A DNA stretch of 64,000 nt from Craterostigma plantagineum (Eukaryota; Streptophyta; Magnoliopsida; Lamiales; Linderniaceae): assembly GCA_027422505.1 (NCBI GenBank), contig JAPQWV010000369.1, forward strand, positions 62,001 through 126,000, written 5' to 3'. Below, one piece after another: positions 10,482 through 22,553 of this stretch (positions within the stretch are counted from its first letter, which is position 1; each line of letters begins with the position of its first letter). A program made the translations under genes and the position numbers. The notes below the pieces were generated by a model. The model ran no database searches. It saw nothing but the letters and a program-made list of their open reading frames with translations, and was not told the origin of the DNA.

Positions 10482-12288
10482 GTTCGCATGTGTAGGACTT
10501 AGCGAAATTTTCATTAAGTGTTGAAGTTATAAATTCCACTATTCGCTCCACTCTTATTGTCGATCGAAAAATTTTATTCGCTTAAGTTGGGTACAGTAAA
10601 AAGGACTTAGTAGAGTTTTTCTAAGTGTTTATGTATAACGTACTGTAGCAGTTCAATTTGACGATCGAGAAAACGTTCCGTGTAAATTTACTATCGAGAA
10701 AAATCTGTGTAAATTTACGATCGAGAAAAAAATTCTCCGCGTATATTTACGACCGAGAAAATTCTCCGTGTAAATTTACTATCGAGAAAAGTTTTTGCGG
10801 TGGAATAAAATTTTCGATTTGAAAGTTTCGAGCGGGAAGTAATTTTCGATTCTAAAAAGGTTTCGCTGCGAGGTTTGTCGATCGGATAAATTGTCAACGA
10901 AATACTTAAGTTAATCGCCGAGAAAATTTTCGATCGAAGAAAATAGTCTGGAAGACAAACTGATCGAGAATTTTTACGATCGAGAAGGTCAGCGTAGACA
11001 AACTGATTTTGCCACCGCCAAAATATACGACCAATAAAACTTAATTTTAACTCAAGGTTTTCGAAGTTTTTCGCTCGATAAATGTTGCATCGAATATAAA
11101 TTTTCGCATATAAGTTTCCCTTGAATAAGATGTGTTTAACAAATTTTTGCAGATAAGTTTTTCGGTCAAAGTCTTCGATTTAGGAAAGAACACAAATTAG
11201 CGACCGGATATCTTTTTCGATACAAACAGTAAGTCAATCGAATTAGGTTTCCGAGAAACGCTGTTTGCGGCCGAAAAAGTTTTTCGACGCTTCAGACTCA
11301 GAAAAGACAGTCTTTCGAAAATCGAACTTAACACTCATTAATCATTGATTTACCGAAAAACATCACTAAATAGTAGCTCGAAACTATGAAAACACAGAGA
11401 AATCACAAGTATTAAGCCAAATAAGCATGTAAAACAGGGCTAAATCACAGAGATATCGCATTCGATTTTCAAGTTTATCTAACAGACGAAAAATATATCA
11501 AACAATCATGCGAAAAACTTCACAATAGAGATGCAGACTAAGATTATAGCACGCGAACAGTAAGTAAATGTCGTTTCTACCTTAAAAAGACAATTTTTGG
11601 TTAAGAAATGAAGGATTTGAGTGAGGATTGAGTTGTCTTAAATTTTCGCGAGAGAAAACGAACGGCACTTTTGTTTCTATTGGAATTTTGCGTGAAATAG
11701 AAATTTTCGACTGCAAAAAGTGACTTAACTGTTTGTGTGTTCTAATGAGTAGCGAACAATATTTTACTTCTCTACCTTTGATAAGTGTAAGTTATATTGT
11801 AGTTTACGCGATTTGATTTTAACAAACCGGCGTTCGAGTGAGTAGTCGATAATCGGGTCTCTTTCGTGTTTAATGCTGTCAGAATCTTAAACCTTGCAGG
11901 CCTTTCGTTTGGATGTATTTTCGATTAGGGAAGTAATATAGATCGTCTCTTAATTACCAAGAAATTAAGAAGGGGATTGGTTGTTATGTGTTATCGATAA
12001 CTATAACGATTATACTTGTGTACACGTTGTTTAGGGAGCGATGAACAATTCAATAAATCAAGGTGGGGATGATCACTTCAACTATTATTATGTCATTGTC
12101 TATTTTCAAAATATACTTCGTTTATAATCGCTTTAAATTTGATTTCCAAATGAAACTTGAAAACCCCTCATTATTATATTAAATATTTGATAGAATTTTG
12201 AGATAAAACTAAATTAACAACTTTCCCTGTGGAGACGATCCTTACTACGCGATATTCGTATATTTATCTTGGCCGTACGACGTGACCA
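10482..12288. other. LTR-like AT-rich sequence, Ty3-type end motif
   Basis: No gene is seen. The stretch is rich in CGAGAAAA/TTTTCG motifs and ends with CCCTGTGGAGACGATCC, a phrase typical of the 3' part of plant Athila/Tat LTRs. I could not find matching TG/CA ends with a target duplication, so the family is only suggested. Confidence 0.35.
10655..10795. repeat. Imperfect tandem repeats of a GTAAATTTACKATCGAGAAAA unit
   Basis: Four to five degenerate units of about 30 bases share a TTTAC-(G/T)A(T/C)CGAGAAAA core. The array lies within the LTR-like stretch. Confidence 0.6.
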
Positions 12289-12790
12289 GGTATATATCGG
12301 GTTCGGGTACTCGACCGGGTATTCGATGTTTAACTGAAAATATGACTAAAAATATGTAATTCAATATACATATCAAAAATATTCGTGTTACATCTTAAAT
12401 ATCACATTATGGAATTTTGTTTTCAATAAATATCATATATACATATTTTTATACGTTATTTATAAAATTTTTAGAATATATTTTAAATTTTATAATGATT
12501 TATGCATTGATATAAAAATCACTTGTTAATTAAAATAAAAATTAATCAAAATATTATTTAAAAGTTTAACAGCACTCAAATTAGATATTGATATCTAAAT
12601 ATGTTATATATTTTTTATGTTTATGTACAAAAACTAATTTTTTTAAAAAACAAATAATATATCGGGCACCCAAATGACCCGATCGGATAGTAAATTACTA
12701 TCCGGTACTCGACCCGATTGATAATAATCTGATACCCGACCTGACTGAAACCCGAATACCCAAACCGAACGCCCACCCCCACCGCCCACT
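12289..12790. mobile_element. Degenerate hAT-like non-autonomous element
   Basis: The left end carries TCGGGTTCGGGTACTCGACCGGG-like sequence and the right end its rough inverted complement (CCCGAATACCCAAACCGAACGCCCACC). An AT-rich core lies between. Such GGGTTCGGGTAC ends are common in plant hAT MITEs. I could not define a target duplication. Confidence 0.4.
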
Positions 12791-12902
12791 TTTTTAAACT
12801 CTAAAACCTGGAATTTAGAGAGAATCCGACTTGGTTTAGCCTTGCGAACGCCTAAAGCAAAGGTTTCTCTTCCATAATTTATTTTCCCCCTTCATTGGTC
12901 TC

Positions 12903-12905
12903 GTG

Positions 12906-12938
<33 letters not shown>
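12903..12938. repeat. (TG)n microsatellite
   Basis: An uninterrupted TG run apart from one TTTG break, about 340 bases upstream of the first visible UROD exon. Confidence 0.9.
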
Positions 12939-13281
12939 CATGTGCATTTCTTTTAACAATAATAAAAATAATATAATACTATTGAGTTGGTGGATAGGCT
13001 GAATAAGTAATGGAGGCAGTATGACAAGCTTGGCGTTTCGATATGATCCTATAAGCCAATATAAGAGTTCTGATTTCAAGTAATTTTTTAAAATGGGGGT
13101 GTACAACTTAGAAACTCAGTATATATGATCTATGAAGTTTAAGTATGTACAAATATCGATTAAGTACTTAAATGTGATTTAATTGTTAAGATAATCAAAT
13201 TTATGTGATCTTGTGCTTAACTAGAATTACAGAGATGGTCACCTGGATATGAGCGTTTCGTATGACTGAATATCACTGTGT

Positions 13282-15250
13282 GAACCTTTGTTACTTAATG
13301 CTGCACGAGGTCAGTCGATACCCACCAGTTTGGCTTATGAGACAAGCAGGGAGGTACATGAAGGCAGGTTCATACGACTACTAATTGAGCTCATTATTGT
13401 CCTCTCTCTTCTCGTTACACTTCGAGATTTAGTAATGTTAAAAAAATAGTTGCTTCTTCTGCCTGTTGAATTCTGACTGACTGGGTCTGTTAATTCCCTT
13501 TGGTTATTGTGCTTTGTTTGAAGGAATACGGTGTCTTGGGCGTATATATCCTCTCCACTCAATGCATTTCTTCACTTGTTTCTGATTGAGTATATCCCAT
13601 TTGAAAATTCAGTGGAATATGCCCCCAATTTTTTCATAATAATCGCTTAGAACAAGGTCTAGCAGATGTTGAAGAAACATCCTTTAGAAAGTTTCGTTAT
13701 CCATATAAGAAATACTTTTTTTGTATCTTTGCGTAGAGTTACCAAACCCTTTGCGAGAAGTATCCATCGTTTCGTCAGAGATCAGAGAACGTAGACCTTG
13801 TCGTCGAAATTTCTCTTCAGCCTTGGAAGTGTTTAAACCCGATGGGGTGAGATTCTTTGCTTCGAAAAACTATTGGAAATAAATACTCTCATCATTCTAG
13901 TCTAGTAATTCTAGTTTTGTCTGATTTTCGCTTTTTAAATCATTGCAGGTAATCTTATTCTCCGATATTCTTACACCTTTATCTGGTATGAACATACCGT
14001 TCGACATCGTCAAAGGTAAGGGCCCCATCATATTCGATGCAATACAAACCGCTGCTGATGTCGACAAGGTAAGAGACTTCATACCCGACGAGTCGGTCCC
14101 ATACGTTGGAGAGGCTTTGACAATCTTGCGAAAAGAGGTGCGTTTTTATTTCAGTTCAAATGCAACAAACGATTCCTTTTCTTTCTCGCCATTCGCCGTT
14201 TGTTGATGAGCTTTTTATAATCTTAAGGTAAACAAAGAAGCTGCAGTTCTTGGTTTTGTCGGGGCTCCGTTCACTCTCGCATCCTATGTCGTCGAAGGAG
14301 GTTCCTCCAAGCATTTCTCGAAAATCAAAAGGCTTGCTTTCTCACAACCAAAGGTAAAAACTATCTAAAAAATCTTCAAAAATTGATGAGATTTCTCTTC
14401 CATCCACGTTGGATATTTCTAGCTATCAATCCAGCAGAGACTATCTCCTCCTATCACCAATTGATTTTAGAAAGGACCCCTCAATTAATATGCTATTAGA
14501 GCATTCTTCCGTTCGCCGTCACCCGATTCATTTGTCCACTTGTTAGACCAGTCATACCTTACGTGAGGGGCTTATTGAGATTTCTATTCTATCCCACACC
14601 GGATAAGTCTAGCTCTCAGTCCCGCTTAATACATCAGACGTGATCTCGTCCTATTACCAATTGGTTTTGGGAAGGATCCCTCATTCATAATAAAAACTTC
14701 ATTACCTAATTTTTATGTTTGTTTGTTTTCATCAGGTCCTCCACGCCCTACTTAAAAAATTCGCAACCTCGATGGCTAAGTACATCCAATACCAAGCCGA
14801 CAAAGGAGCTCAAGCCGTTCAAATCTTCGACTCGTGGGCCACTGAGCTGAGCCCAGTCGACTTTGAGGAGTTTAGCCTTCCTTACTTGAAGCTAATCGTT
14901 GACACGGTCAAGAGAACCCATCCAAATCTGCCCCTCATACTCTACGCGAGCGGGTCGGGCGGGTTGATCGAGAGGCTGCCCCTGACCGGGGTCGACGTGG
15001 TCAGCTTGGATTGGACCGTCGACATGGCCGAAGGGAGGCGAAGGCTCGGCCCTGACGTTGCGGTTCAAGGGAACGTGGACCCGGGAGTTCTGTTCGGCTC
15101 GAAGGATTTATTACAGAGCGGATTAAGGATACGGTGAAGAAGGCCGGTAACAGTAAGCATATATTGAATCTTGGACATGGTATTAAGGTTGGTACTCCCG
15201 AGGAAAACGTTGCTCACTTCTTCGAGGTTGCAAAGGGGCTTAGGTATTAG
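13282..15250 (+). pseudogene. HEME1: Uroporphyrinogen decarboxylase (HEME1-like), five visible exons, frame-broken
   Basis: UROD converts uroporphyrinogen III to coproporphyrinogen III in plastid heme and chlorophyll synthesis. Exons: 13282-13363, 13737-13846, 13949-14137, 14228-14353, 14736-15250. Family residues are present: MRQAGRY arginines, the FSDILTP aspartate, the SYVVEGG tyrosine and the LNLGHG histidine; the C-terminus ends KGLRY. The first visible exon contains EPLLLNAARGQS and PPVWLMRQAGRYMK in different frames, fitting loss of about two bases near 13320. Exon 2 lacks one G after 13829, and exon 5 lacks one T near 15109. The first intron uses GC rather than GT at 13364. No exon for the start or transit peptide was found in 12.8-13.28 kb. 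The two one-base losses are homopolymer shortenings and may be sequence error; together with the missing start I lean to a pseudogene. Confidence 0.85.
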
Positions 15251-16319
15251 ATTTTAGAATTTTCTTGCTGACTGGATGGTTTATGAAATATCTTGTTGTG
15301 ACGTTCAGTAATTTATATTAACTCAATTTGAACCGTCGAGACGGTTTTAAATTGTATCAGCGCAGAGTATGTGAAAGAGATTGTGTTTTTCATTTCATAA
15401 GGTGAGTGTTCATGCCTAAGAGCATCTCCAACCGAGATTCAAAAATCCAAATGTAGATTAAAAGTAGACCAAACGCAAACTCAAAATGAGTTTTTCATCT
15501 TTTCTCTCATGTTCTAAACACAATTCTAATAATGGTCTAATTTGTAAAGTTGTTATTTGGTTAATATTAAAAAAATGGGTAGAAAATAATATTACAATAA
15601 TGGCTTTTGAGTTTGAGAATTGGTTTGACCGTCGGAGAAACTGCATTTTGAGTTTTAGAATGAGTTTTCGATTCGATTCTAACAATGAGGATTAAAATCG
15701 AATTAATCATGCGTGAGGCCTATACGGCGTTGTGCAAGAAACCTTGTCCATCTCCTGTAAATTTAATAGATGTGAAACAGTTCGGTGTAAAAGCAAGAAA
15801 CAAAACATGATTGTATTCGTTAGAACATCACTTTTGTTGCACTTTTGCTAGTGAAAGTAGGTTGTCTTTTTATCTAAACAACCTTCGTGTCTTTACTTTA
15901 AGCTCTCGTAAAGGTGAACTGTAAAAGGTGTTGATTGCGAAGGTTACCTAATAGAAGAGATAGGAAAGGTAGGACATGATTCAGCTAGGTCGAGTCATTG
16001 TTACTGACAAGGATAAAATAGTTTTTAGTTTATTTTTCCCCTAGTGTTAAAATGAGTTTCTAAATTTAATATCTCATATGAGATTTTTATTTATTATTTA
16101 TATAGTGAAAGAGACGAAGTTTCATTACGTAATATCCGCCTAACAAAATATATGCCATTGCTTGCGATGGAGCCGTAGAGCCTCACCGTTATAACGAAGC
16201 GATTTGGCGACGAAATGGGCTAACACCACTACACTGTCTACGTACAAATATACAGTCAGCTAAATTAAATCTCTCAAGCCAAACCTTACAATCAGCTAGG
16301 ATATCAAATTTGACTAGAC
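15251..16319. other. Intergenic, no gene seen
   Basis: This starts with the UROD 3' flank. At 15419 a MITE-like end, AGAGCATCTCCAACC, occurs, but no inverted partner was found. No supported coding region. Confidence 0.4.
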
Positions 16320-16667
16320 ACTATGATTAGCAATAAGGGGTCGATGAACATTCTACAAGGTGAATATTCGACCATCCTTTTGTTCGTGCAATTGCGATGG
16401 CCGTTCTTGCTGCTAGAGCTTCCACAGTTTCTGGCTCAAAATGACTTGGAAATATCTCGACTACCAACTACTAACACAGAGCCCGTTAGAGTCGCGAGCC
16501 ACGATTCGAATCGCTGGCCCTCCTCGGGATTTGTGCATTGCCCCGCCAAAGTTAGCTTGATAAATCCATGCGGAGGTCGTGACCAATGAGATGGGGTAGC
16601 TTGATAATTGGATACATCTTATCGTGCCATCACACGAGGAACCGAACGCGTATCCTTTCCACTTCAA
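16320..16667 (-). pseudogene. RNase H-like (RVT_3 type) domain fragment, N-terminal half
   Basis: Two minus-strand frames fit an RNase H-like domain of the kind found in plant LINE-derived and domesticated proteins. The first (16667-16461) has an ANFGGAM start for the first beta strand and GPAIRIVARDSNG. After a TAG and frame change, 16455-16325 reads PETVEALAARTAIAIA, then GWSNIHLVECS. The first catalytic aspartate position is an Asn or Gly here. It is a broken fragment with no reverse transcriptase nearby. The call rests on motif pattern only. Confidence 0.5.
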
Positions 16668-18025
16668 ATAATTGTTTTAAGAATCATCGGTTTGCTGCAG
16701 TCAATCCCCTTAGGCGAGCCCTCAACTGTAGCCAAAATCGGCTAGGTGACAAAAATGTTGGCTGGATTTTTTTTAAAGTTTAAAATACCATCACACAATT
16801 CTTCTACACTCACACAAATTCGTGCCAGACAAATAACAACCAGAAAGCAATCATATTCGTTAACCTAAATACTCACCGAAGGAAATTTTTCTAGAGTTAA
16901 GTAAAAAATTTACTTCTGTGTTGTTGTGTTCAAACTACAGGTATAACCCTCCTTATATAGGGGATGAAACCCTCGTGCCTTCTTATTCTATACGGTGTAT
17001 AATAAATTGAGTATTTAGTATAGCTAAAGTGAGTATCGTTTTCGATCACGGGGAATAAATTTAATTACAATGAAGGACTAAAGAATATGACTAAACTAAC
17101 AAAAGTTGAGATTGATATTATATTAAGAATTAAAATCCAACAAATGATTACTAAACTAACACATTAAACTAACACAATGAAGGACTAAAGAATATGACTA
17201 AATAAATACGAATAGATTCATACAATGTTCTCTCATTAGGGAGACACAATAGACTTCACGAGGAGGAAAAATCTCACGATGACTCAACATTAAGGTGAAT
17301 GATGTGAGTGCTCCCGAACTCGACGAGCCAGCTCCAATTGAGCTCGACATAATGACTATTGAGCTCGAGCTTCGTCATGTACTGTACTCAAAAGCTCAAA
17401 AGTTTTTCTAAATTTTTTATTTTTAACTTCAGCACAAAAAAATATTCGATTTTCAACTCAAGCTCCCTAAAGGTGGAAAAATGGATAGGTTTTTGAACTC
17501 AGCTCACAATTTACAATTTTCCTCGGCTATAAAATGAGTGGAAATTGGCTAAGCTGACTAATTTACAGCCGTACTATGTATTAAGTTTGAATATGACTTT
17601 TGCTTCCATATGCAAGTAAGTATACACAATTGTCAAAGGTAGGCTAGCCAAATTGAGCGACCTAATTATCAAGTCTTCGATTATCACCGAATAAATATAT
17701 TTAGTTGGCCAAATCGAAAACACATAAACGTATTCACATCACTATAACATTAGATATTTATCGTCCCGTCACACACACATGAAACGTCATGTAATAACTT
17801 AATGACGAAAATTGATTGATTTCTGTTCAGACAGTCAAGTGCTCACTTAATTATTTGAAAAAAGGAAAAAAATCTTAATAGTAGTCACGTTAATATTCAA
17901 ATAAATAGAATTAGCAACCGAATATTATCTATAAGGTCAAAATTTTAAATAAAAATAAAATAGTCCGGAATCCTCCTGGTATGAATCAAAACTACAAAGT
18001 ACAACTCATTGTGCTTACTGTCACG
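16668..18025. other. AT-rich intergenic, no gene seen
   Basis: It has short duplications (for example CTAAACTAACA and GAATATGACTAAA blocks at 17085-17200) and no ORF that looks coding. Confidence 0.4.
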
Positions 18026-18034
18026 GTATAAGTC

Positions 18035-18320
18035 CCCCTTTTTTTTTTTTTTTTTTTTTCCTGTCCCGAGGTATCCCCACACTGCCTGGCTATGGGCTAG
18101 CCCCTGCCAGCCGTGGGCTTTTTTACGCCACACAAACTTGGCAAGGCGGGGGCTATTTACGCCACACACTCCAGAGGTGGGACTAATCCCCGGGGCCAGA
18201 TGGATACGTCCCAAACCCATACCGGCATCGATAGTCATGAGGAATAATCCTCATGGGGACTTCCCAAATTCATGTGGGAGATAGGGTTCGAACCCCTGAC
18301 CTCCTAGTCACATGGATTTT
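18035..18320 (-). mobile_element. tRNA-derived SINE with poly(A) tail
   Basis: Read on the minus strand, it has a pol III B-box (GGGTTCGAACCC, near 18285-18300), an A-box-like TGACTAGGAGG just before it, a GC-rich body and a tail of about 20 A (poly-T at 18040-18060 on plus). It is flanked by a perfect 9-base target duplication, GTATAAGTC (18026-18034 and 18321-18329), as expected of LINE-driven insertion. Confidence 0.85.
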
Positions 18321-18329
18321 GTATAAGTC

Positions 18330-18880
18330 AGAACACATACAATAAATAAATAAACATACGTCATAATTTTAGTTAAAAGCGTCAAGAAAGACAAGGCGAA
18401 GAGTGTTCCAGCAGTAACGTAAACTAAAATAGTTTAAAATTGTTTTCAATTTAATATATAAGATAAAAAGTCATTACCATCAGAAAATACAAAAAGCGGC
18501 GAAGAAAGTTTATAACTCCACATTATCCCTACCTACCAATAGAAGGTGAGAGAGAACAACATACCTATTCCAAACACAGAACAGCATCTCACTTCATCTT
18601 TCATAACTTATACATATAGAAATTCTTTAAAATTTACTATCATACGTAATTAAATTATATAGATAACGCATAACACAAAATAATTAATTCATGGACTTCC
18701 CATTCGCGGAACGGATTAACGAAGAAAGAGTGAAAAGCATTTACTTTTTACATTTATTACAGTGACATCTGCACATAAATACATACTTGACTAAAATTTT
18801 ACAGATAGGTACACATGTCAGAAATTTTTACAGATAACCCAACTTAATTTTACCAGTTTCTTCAGTCACGCCGTACCTTC
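18330..18880. other. Intergenic, no gene seen
   Basis: AT-rich sequence between the SINE and the repeat upstream of the AZG1-like locus. Nothing was recognised. Confidence 0.4.
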
Positions 18881-18885
18881 CTCTG

Positions 18886-19075
18886 TGTGTATGACGTACC
18901 ATAACACGTTGATTTGGGGTACCTAAATGTGTTTGTACGTCGTACCTTATTGTTAAAGATGACGTACCTAAATGTGCTAATATGGCGTATCATTTTCTCA
19001 ACGTATGACGTACCATAATACGTTGATATGGGGTACCTAAATGTGTTGTATGGCGTACCTGCGGCGGATCGGGTA
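18886..19075. repeat. Direct repeats of a GACGTACC...GGTACCTAAATGTG block
   Basis: A block of about 57 bases starting TATGACGTACCATAA and ending in a GGTACCTAAATGTGTT core occurs near 18888 and 19008, with a partial third copy around 18958. It contains the palindromes GGTACC and near-palindromic GACGTAC. It ends about 180 bases before the AZG1-like start codon. Confidence 0.6.
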
Positions 19076-19252
19076 CCTATCTGCAAAAATTTATTCTACT
19101 AGGTACCTACATATAAAAAAAATCTAACAGAGTACTAAATTACAATTTTTTTGAAATGGGTATTTATGTGTAACGACTATTTATATATAATATCCACTAC
19201 TACGATTGCAGTCATTAAATGAAAACGCAACTACCGAACTCCACCACCACAA

Positions 19253-21006
19253 TGGATCTCGAATCACCAATCCCAAAACCGCCGCCGCCTTCAACCACCA
19301 TCAGCCGTCACGCGCCTCAACGCATACGTCTCCACCACGCGCGTAGGAAAGCGCTTCAAACTCAATGAAAGGAACACCACTTTCACACCGAGCTCCGCAC
19401 CGGCACCGCTACTTTCCTAACCATGGCATACATCCTCGCCGTCAACGCCTCCATTCTCTCCGATTCCGGCGGAACGTGCTCCGCCTCCGATTGCATCCCT
19501 CTATGCTCCGACCCATTGTACCCCCCGCAAGACTGCTTGAACCACAGCAACACAACCCTAATCTCGCCGGACTTCACCTGCAAATTCGAGCCGGTAAATC
19601 CAGGCTACGCAAAGTGCCTCGAAAAAACCAGAAAAGATCTCATCGTTGCCACGTCGTTTCTTCTTTAATGGTATGTGTAATAATGGGAACTTTAGCTAAT
19701 TTGCCTCTAGCTTTAGCGCCAGACGGGGGCGCAAATGCTTATTTTGCTTACACCGTCGTGGGTTTTCACGGTTCTGGCAATATATCTTACCAAAGCGCTT
19801 TGGCCGCCGTTTTCATCGAGGGTTTGATCTTTCTCTTGATCTCAGCCGTCGGATTGCGTGCCAAGTTAGCTAAGTTAGTCCCAAAGCCAGTGAGGACCTC
19901 ATCTTCGGTGGGGATTTGGTTTGTTCTTGGTGTTTATAGGTTTGTAGAACAATCTAGGCGTTGGGTTAATAGGGTTTAGTCCTTCGACTTTGGTGCCTTA
20001 GGCGGATGTCCCAGCTCAGCCCGCGCAGGGGTGGCTCAGGCGATGACGTTGGGAAACGGAACGGCATCGTTGGTCGCCTGTGGATCGGTCTCCGGCGACA
20101 TACTCTATCTCCACACACGCATGGAGAGCCCTACGCTTTGGCTCGGAGTGGTGGGCTTCATCATAATCGCTTATTGCCTGGTGAAGGAAGTCAAAGGTGC
20201 GATGATCTACGGGATCGTCTTTGTCTCCGCCGTTTCTTGGTTCAGGAACATAAAGGTCACGGTTTCCCCAACACGCCGCAGGGAGCTTCGTCTTACGACT
20301 ACTTCAAAAACGTGGTCGACGTCCCAAAATTGAATCCACCGCCGGCGCTCTGAGCTTCGCCGGCTTCGGCCGAGGGCAATTTTGGGAGCCGCTGGTCACT
20401 TTTCTGTATGTCGACATATTGGACACGACGGGGACGCACTACTCCATGGCGAGATTCGCCGGCTTACAGACGCCAATGGAGATTTCGAGGGGCAGTACTT
20501 TGCCTTCATGTCCGACGCTTCGTCGATCGTGGTAGGCTCTCTGCTAGGCACTTCACCGGTGACGGCGTTCATCGAGTCGTCGACGGGGATCAGAGAGGGC
20601 AGAAGGACGGGTTTGACCGCGTTGACCGTGACGGGCTATTTCGCACTGGCGTTCTTCTTCACACCGCTACTGGTAGCGATACCACCGTGAGCGGTGGGTC
20701 CTCCGTTGGTACTGATCGGAGTGATGCTGATGAGGGCGGTGGTGGAGATTGAGTGGGCCGATTGAGGCAGGCGATTCCGGCGTTTATGACTCTGATGTTG
20801 ATGCCTTTGACTTATTCGATTGCTTATGGACTTGTTGGTGGGATTGGGCGTATATGGTGTTACATGCTTTTGATTGGGTTGAAGGGCATTTTAGGAAATT
20901 TGAGCTTATTGGTAAGCGGACAGATGGTGGTTCTGCGTTCTCCGGAGGCGGCGGAGATGTCGATATGACGGTGGTTAATGGATCGGGCATTAAAGAAAGT
21001 GTATAG
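19253..21006 (+). pseudogene. AZG1: AZG1-like adenine/guanine permease, intronless pseudogene
   Basis: AZG proteins are AzgA-type purine transporters with about 12-14 membrane segments. The whole family length, about 580 residues, can be followed across frames: [11 protein letters not shown], then [16 protein letters not shown], the CxxxC loops, [50 protein letters not shown] and a soluble tail to 21006. The start at 19253 is the first ATG before the conserved region; like its relatives it has no intron. Breaks: about eight one-base losses (near 19384, 19653, 20263, 20329, 20463, 20764, 20849), and two in-frame nonsense changes, Gln to TAG at 19945 in the QNNQ motif and Trp to TGA at 20688. 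The substrate motif APGMGxN is changed to APDGGAN. The nonsense changes and lost motif indicate a true pseudogene. Confidence 0.9.
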
Positions 21007-21987
21007 ATATAATACATAGAATGGTTTCTTTTATTTATAATATGTTATTCAGTATCGGAAAATTCAAATATATAAATATCTGTAGATAACCTATTTTTGC
21101 CGGATACTAATATAAATTTTTTTAAATTTTTACTAATATTGGCGGAGCAACGAGAGGTTTCATTGCTCGGGCTATTCTTCGTTGTTGCAAATGTTCGAAC
21201 AAAAAATCCATTTTTTTAAAGAAAAAAATATCAATTAGAATCCCAATGTAAGGAAACACGACCGTGAATAATGCGTAGAGTCTGCCTTATTGTGGCATCT
21301 CCTTAAGAAACCATTTTCGTATATAATATATAATATTATTATAATTGGTAATATGATTCATCTCATAATTGCATGGCCTTTTCCCTTGTCCAAACGGGTT
21401 AGTGTGGGCATGGCTCTATTATCGTTGTGCTGACGGCGAGTCGCCAAGTATTGATTATGCATTCATCGAAGTAGGTGGAGTAGAAAGATGTACGTTTCTT
21501 TAACTCGTATCCAATTATGGAGGGTACATATCGCATTAGCTTATAAGAGAAGCATAGATTAATTTATTATAACTAGTTCGTCATGATATTTTGTTAAAGA
21601 GTCCGATCGACACACGCTTTTCTTTTCTCCAAAGCTCCTTTGTCAAGTAGAACTCTTGCGATATTTATAAATGCAATTGAGTGCGTGGCACTCAATTATC
21701 TCTAAATTAGCTTTCCTAAAGAGCTTAGGTCATCCAATGGATCAACGAGAAAAATATATCTTTTTTGATTTGACACATAACTCTCCGCAAGAAGGTTTGT
21801 AGGTTCGATTCCACTTCTTGATATCATAGTTTCTGTGGACTTAGAACGAAAAACACGGGCACAAAAAGTTCCGCGTTAGAAATCGATGGTTATTTAATTG
21901 GCGACAATAAGATTTTAGATTCAATTTAGTCTCAACTTTGGATTGCGATAACTACGATAGCATTGCATGGTTAATACCCTTAAAGAA
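21007..21987. other. Intergenic, no gene seen
   Basis: AT-rich with no long frame. A GGTTCGATTCC box-B-like motif occurs near 21803, but no matching A box or tRNA fold was found. Confidence 0.4.
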
Positions 21988-21992
21988 AAGAC

Positions 21993-22553
21993 TGTCGGGG
22001 TTGAGCATTAATTCCGGGCCAGCGGTAGTGCTATATGGACCCCGCCATAATTTATCTGGATATTAATTGAAGCTGAAATGACACCGAGAAAACACCAAGA
22101 GTTTTACGTGGTTCGGCCAATACCGCCTACATCCACGGAGAGACAATATTTTTACTATATCTGAGAATATTACACCGTACAAAACAACGCTCTTGTTTAA
22201 ATCAAATTCGAGACCCTATCCACCGAGCTAATGTTTTTGTACCCACTCTCAATTACCTAGTAAAAACTACACCCAGTCTGACCCTTATCCGCCCGGACTA
22301 GATTTTTTTTTCTTTTCTTTTTCCCTCTCATTTTTCCTCACCTCTCTCTCTTGCTCGCTCTCTCTTTCTCTCAATTTGGGGTGTTTTGCTCGAATGAGAA
22401 TCGTGCCTTTTATAGGCAAAACTACACACAAAATGCCAAAGTCCATTTGCTCATTGCTCACGTCACATGCATGGCCACCTCATTAGTTGTCCAACACCCA
22501 TTTCGTCCACACATAAGATTGGTTGGCATTTGCTGTTCTCCTAAGGGGGCTGG
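21993..22553 (-). mobile_element. Element X 3' LTR (main part)
   Basis: It matches 27526-28092 along its length (TGTCGGGGTTGAGC start, CTCCTAAGGGGGCTGG end). The missing last bases, ending CCCAACA, are found at 24189-24196 on the other side of a solo LTR inserted with GCTGG duplication. Confidence 0.9.

Noticed and set aside
12879..13106. 75-codon minus ORF with HTHTHT run
   Set aside because: It is made by the TG microsatellite.
15419..15690. MITE starting AGAGCATCTCCAACC
   Set aside because: No inverted partner or target duplication on the right side could be found.
21790..21810. Possible tRNA from a GGTTCGATTCC box
   Set aside because: No A box at the right distance and no cloverleaf arms seen.
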